NCBI GenBank assembly: GCA_964390715.1
Contig: CAYMIM010000011.1
Location: 1-54,103, forward strand
DNA: 54,103 nt
Direction of reading: 5' to 3'
Origin: JACOVP01 sp964390715
GTDB taxonomy: Archaea > Nanobdellota > Nanobdellia > SCGC-AAA011-G17 > UBA489
The position numbers were made by a program, and so were the translations under genes. Numbering within the stretch: the stretch's first letter is position 1; each line of letters starts with the position of its first letter. Of this stretch, positions 51,353 to 54,103 are shown piece by piece. The notes under the pieces are model-generated. The model was not told the origin of the DNA, did not search any database, and saw nothing but the letters and a program-made list of their open reading frames with translations.

Positions 51353-52630
51353 ATGGAAGAACTCAATAGAGCGAAAGGCACTCGAGACTTCCTGCCAGAA
51401 GAGAAAATCCTTCGGCAATCCGTAGAGAACACGATCAAAAACATGTTCGAACGCTACGGCTTTTCACCAGCGGAAACACCCATTCTAGAGCGCTTTGATG
51501 TCTTGTCTTCAAAATACGCTGGCGGTGATGAGATTCTCAAGGAGTCATTCAAGCTCAAAGATCAAGGTGACCGTGATTTAGGATTACGGTATGATCTCAC
51601 TGTTCCTCTTGCTCGCGTCATTGCTATGAATCCAACGTTAAAAATGCCATTTCGAAGATACCAGATAGGTGTAGTCTTTCGTGATGGTCCATTAAAAGCG
51701 GGTCGTTATCGTGAGTTCACCCAATGTGATGTCGATGTGATCGGAGCTACATCCATCAAGCAGGACGCGGAAATAATTAATCTAGCTAGAGACGCCTTTA
51801 AAGCGATAAACATTAAAGCGAGAATAGAAGTGAACAATAGAAAAATTCTCGATGCGTTGATGGAAACAGCGCAAATTCCAGAAGAAAAAAGGATTACAGC
51901 AATACTATCTATCGATAAACTCAAAAAGCTAGGATTAGAGACAGTCAAAAAAGAATTGCAGCAGAAAGGAATTTTTACAGAGCCTATAGATAATCTTTGT
52001 AAATGGATTTCCATCAAAGGAACAAATGATCAAAAAATAAAAGAATTAAAAAAAATCCTGATCAACAAACAAGGTCTGCTAGAAATGGAAGAAGTACTAT
52101 CCTATGCGCCGGAAGCGACCTTTGAAGTCTCGTTGGCTCGTGGTTTGGCGTATTATACAGGTACAGTGTTTGAGGGATTTGCGGAGGAAAGTGCCATAAC
52201 TTCAGCCATAGCTGGTGGTGGTCGTTATGACAACATGATTGGGTTATTCAAGGGTTCAGGCAATATTCCAGCCGTAGGCATTTCATTCGGTCTAGATACT
52301 ATCATGGACGTCCTGAAGACACAGCGAAAAGAAATCAAAAAGTCGGTAACTCAGGTATTCGTATTGCCCATCAAAGTATTTCCAGAAGCATGGAAAGTAA
52401 CTCAAGAGCTTCGTGACTCAGGCATCAATGCAGAAATAGACATGCTCGATCGGAGTGTCTCGAAAAATTTCGACTATGCGAATACTATGGGTATTCCTTA
52501 TGTAGTAGTTATTGGTCCAGAAGAAATCAAGGCAAAAAAAATAAAAGTCAAAGACATGCGATCAGGAAAAGAAGAAAATATTACAACTGCACAATGCATC
52601 AAGAAGTTACTCGCTAGTTCCAGTGCCTAG
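51353..52630 (+). CDS. hisS: Histidyl-tRNA synthetase
   Basis: The 425-residue class II synthetase starts RAKGTRDFLPEE near its N-terminus. Motif 2 reads RRYQIGVVFRDGPLKAGRYR, and TYEVS-like LARGLAYYTGTVFE near 260-275 is the HisA box region. A C-terminal anticodon-binding domain (about 335-425) follows. It has a GAGGTATAACT ribosome binding site and lies directly after tRNA-His, probably on the same transcript. Given the unusual tRNA acceptor, this enzyme may have adapted specificity. Confidence 0.96.
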   Translation: MEELNRAKGTRDFLPEEKILRQSVENTIKNMFERYGFSPAETPILERFDVLSSKYAGGDEILKESFKLKDQGDRDLGLRYDLTVPLARVIAMNPTLKMPFRRYQIGVVFRDGPLKAGRYREFTQCDVDVIGATSIKQDAEIINLARDAFKAINIKARIEVNNRKILDALMETAQIPEEKRITAILSIDKLKKLGLETVKKELQQKGIFTEPIDNLCKWISIKGTNDQKIKELKKILINKQGLLEMEEVLSYAPEATFEVSLARGLAYYTGTVFEGFAEESAITSAIAGGGRYDNMIGLFKGSGNIPAVGISFGLDTIMDVLKTQRKEIKKSVTQVFVLPIKVFPEAWKVTQELRDSGINAEIDMLDRSVSKNFDYANTMGIPYVVVIGPEEIKAKKIKVKDMRSGKEENITTAQCIKKLLASSSA

Positions 52631-53338
52631 TTTAATATAAATCGTGCCAAAAGATTTCTCTTGTTGTAAGTCAATCTTCTGCTGACCATCCAGATGTAAT
52701 AAAGGAACGAAAGTCAAAATCTTGTCCGCTCGCTCTCCAGAAGGAACTAATTCATCGAACGTTAAAGTAGGCTTATGTCGTAAATGATAAGTAATTTTGT
52801 CAAATACATCTTTGATCATCTCGGTAATGTCATATAATTTTTCAGGTAAGACAGCTTCTCGATAGACCTCACTATCATGCAATCGTTTGACATTCCTTCG
52901 TTCATCCACTTCCAGAGCTTTCTCGAGCGCGCTCATCAAGTCATTCAAGGTTAATTGTCGTTTTCTCTGTTGGGGTGTTTTGAGTAAGAGTTGCGGAAAG
53001 TCACTCAGTCGATATTGTTGTTTGTCTACAAAGTCATCTTCGCTGTCCAATAAGGAATCATCTTGCGGAAACAATTGCTGGTCAAAATTCGCTAGATCTC
53101 CATAAAGAAGTCTATCAGATTTCATTTTCAGCAAGATAGCGGAAGCAAGCAGCATTTTGCCAGAGACAAAGAAGTTATGTTCATGGAGTTTCTTCAAGGT
53201 CAGCATATATCTTTGGGCCAATTTGCTAATATCAATATTCCAGGGATCTAACTCATCTTTCTTGATCAAGTCTTGGATAATAGTCTGCCAAGTAACTTCA
53301 CTCTGCTTGGTTAGAAGGTCATAAATTTTGTCTTCCAT
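52607..53338 (-). CDS. scpA: ScpA, kleisin subunit of SMC condensin
   Basis: The 243-residue protein has the N-terminal block D-P-W-N-I-D-I (near residue 34) followed by SGKMLLASAILLKMKSDRLL, the diagnostic ScpA helix, and a C-terminal winged helix. It bridges SMC heads in chromosome condensation. The frame opens at a TTG 9 bases earlier; the ATG at 53336-53338 lies about 25 bases after a TATA (53359-53370) and is preferred. The 3' end overlaps hisS by 24 bases, convergently. Confidence 0.92.
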   Translation of the reverse strand: MEDKIYDLLTKQSEVTWQTIIQDLIKKDELDPWNIDISKLAQRYMLTLKKLHEHNFFVSGKMLLASAILLKMKSDRLLYGDLANFDQQLFPQDDSLLDSEDDFVDKQQYRLSDFPQLLLKTPQQRKRQLTLNDLMSALEKALEVDERRNVKRLHDSEVYREAVLPEKLYDITEMIKDVFDKITYHLRHKPTLTFDELVPSGERADKILTFVPLLHLDGQQKIDLQQEKSFGTIYIKLGTGTSE

Positions 53339-53405
53339 GTGTGACAAACAATCCTAGAACCTATATAAAACCTTTGGAACGGCTTAAAATGGCTAAAAGA
53401 AGGCT

Positions 53406-53915
53406 TTAGAGAGATTTTTCAAAGAACAAAGAAGTGTCATCTTTTACATAAGCAGCGCCGTAAAGCGACTTTTCAAAAGCCTCATCATTTTCATCTCTTA
53501 CATATTGTCTAAAACCGTGCTTCTTATAGAAAGCTATTGCTGCCTGCATCTTAGGATGTGTACATAAAACAATTCTTGTATAATGATGCGATCTACAGAA
53601 TGCCAAAGCTTTTTGAAAAAGTTGTTCGCCTATACCTTTATTTCGATGTTCTTTAGTCACATACATTCTTCGTAATTTCATGGTAGATGATGATTCTCTG
53701 AGAAGACCTATTGTCCCTACAATTTCGCCACGCTCTTCAGCCACATAGAATACACCACCTTTGCTGTAGTGATCTTTAAAATTGCCATAGTCATCTCGAT
53801 TGATAGGTTCTCTTCCAAGGATTTCGACAATTACTTTAATAATTAAGGATTCTATTTGAGGATAATCTTCAGGTTCACATGCACGAATATTTATTTTAGC
53901 TTTTAAACTAGTCAT
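53406..53915 (-). CDS. GNAT-family N-acetyltransferase
   Basis: The 169-residue protein has strand RRMYVTKEHRNKGIGEQLFQ with the acetyl-CoA loop R-N-K-G-I-G near 98-103, a preceding VGTIGLLRE strand and a final AIAFYKKHGF, all GNAT. The substrate is unknown. It is unrelated in detail to the GNAT at the other end of the window. Confidence 0.9.
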   Translation of the reverse strand: MTSLKAKINIRACEPEDYPQIESLIIKVIVEILGREPINRDDYGNFKDHYSKGGVFYVAEERGEIVGTIGLLRESSSTMKLRRMYVTKEHRNKGIGEQLFQKALAFCRSHHYTRIVLCTHPKMQAAIAFYKKHGFRQYVRDENDEAFEKSLYGAAYVKDDTSLFFEKSL

Positions 53916-54029
53916 CGCTTAATAGAGTGTAGAGAATTAATAATAGTTTCGGATGATGTTAAAGGGCTCTAGAAGGCCAAAGAAAGGCGATAATGTGTAA
54001 CTACTTCAGAATAACTACAGAACGAAAGA

Positions 54030-54038
54030 TTTATATAC
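54030..54038 (+). promoter_or_regulatory. TATA box of the terminal RNA candidate
   Basis: The element tttatatac lies about 25-30 bases before the 16-mer shared with the RNA candidate at 31964-32068, the expected spacing for a transcript that begins close to 54057. Confidence 0.55.
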
Positions 54039-54056
54039 TAGAAAGCTATCATCATA

Positions 54057-54103
54057 GTATCACCTCTTTTTCCCCGGGTAGATGCTCGCAAGAGTGTCTA
54101 TCC
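54057..54103 (+). ncRNA. Candidate small RNA with anti-SD-like 5' end (continues past window)
   Basis: After the TATA, the predicted 5' end runs into TATCACCTCTTTTTCCCC, which is single-stranded in the visible part. A 12-pair hairpin follows, GGGTAGATGCTC (54076-54087) with GAGTGTCTATCC (54092-54103), closed by a GCAA tetraloop and including three G-U pairs. ATCACCTCTTT is an exact 11-base complement of the ribosome binding site at 26698-26708. No ORF is seen on this strand and the last gene is on the other strand. The 3' end lies outside the window. Confidence 0.5.

Overview
The window reads as a chromosomal segment of a small-genome archaeon, most likely a DPANN member of the Woesearchaeota/Nanoarchaeota type. 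This placement is an inference from gene content and was not tested by phylogeny. Archaeal markers are a 16S beginning attcccgttgatcctg, TATA boxes about 25 nt before many start codons (leaderless genes), GAGGTG ribosome binding sites before others, intron-bearing tRNAs, Kae1, archaeal NAC, Sec61-beta, eL41, an archaeal RNase P RNA and a DacZ-like diadenylate cyclase. There is no CRISPR array and no transposase.

Layout. 1-6.7 kb: GNAT, an ABC exporter, a two-gene unit with an orphan secretion-ATPase N-domain, then a tightly overlapping minus-strand operon (primase-like AEP protein, two unknowns, Kae1). 6.8-9.1 kb: a degenerate HTH/PD-(D/E)XK protein, an atypical GGDEF protein and an AlaX editing factor. 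9.1-12.8 kb: a probable dTTP-synthesis operon (tandem ThyX-like protein, DGxHR protein, TMK-like kinase, HAD phosphatase), complemented by a double-domain dCTP deaminase at 23 kb. 12.9-20 kb: YchF/OBG GTPase, DprA with a HAD-phosphoribosyltransferase fusion, LemA-HtpX and a large secreted protein. 20-22.5 kb: a VapBC-like pair, an intron-containing tRNA-Ile(UAU) whose 3' part is duplicated 1.54 kb away, and an AAA/DUF4143 ATPase between the two copies. 24-31.2 kb: tRNA-Glu, FabH-like KAS III, an amino-acid permease, a CxxC redox protein and a pyruvate dehydrogenase operon (E1 alpha, LipB, E1 beta, E2). 31.2-33.6 kb: SufT-like protein, a structured RNA candidate, a GT2-TPR protein, a DUF378 protein and eL41.

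33.7-39.3 kb is the rRNA operon: leader, 16S, tRNA-Ala(UGC) with two predicted introns, and a 23S interrupted by a group I intron carrying a LAGLIDADG gene. Long processing stems around both rRNAs are visible. No 5S rRNA was seen. 39.4-49.5 kb holds mostly information-processing and signalling genes: a half-size DOHH-like HEAT protein, diadenylate cyclase, rnpB-sec61b, XPD-like helicase, NAC, MinD-like ATPase and a tandem Lrp regulator. 49.5-54.1 kb has a probably frameshifted gene, two paralogous mini membrane proteins (one at 48.3 kb), tRNA-His directly before hisS with a possible His-containing leader peptide, scpA, a GNAT and the start of a second small RNA candidate.

The points most worth following up are the two RNA candidates sharing an anti-Shine-Dalgarno-like 16-mer (32,011 and 54,061), the tRNA-Ile repeat flanking the ATPase, the tRNA-His/hisS leader, the 23S group I intron, the half-DOHH protein, the AEP-Kae1 operon and the DprA/HAD-PRTase pair. 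All functions come from motifs read by eye; no database search was possible.
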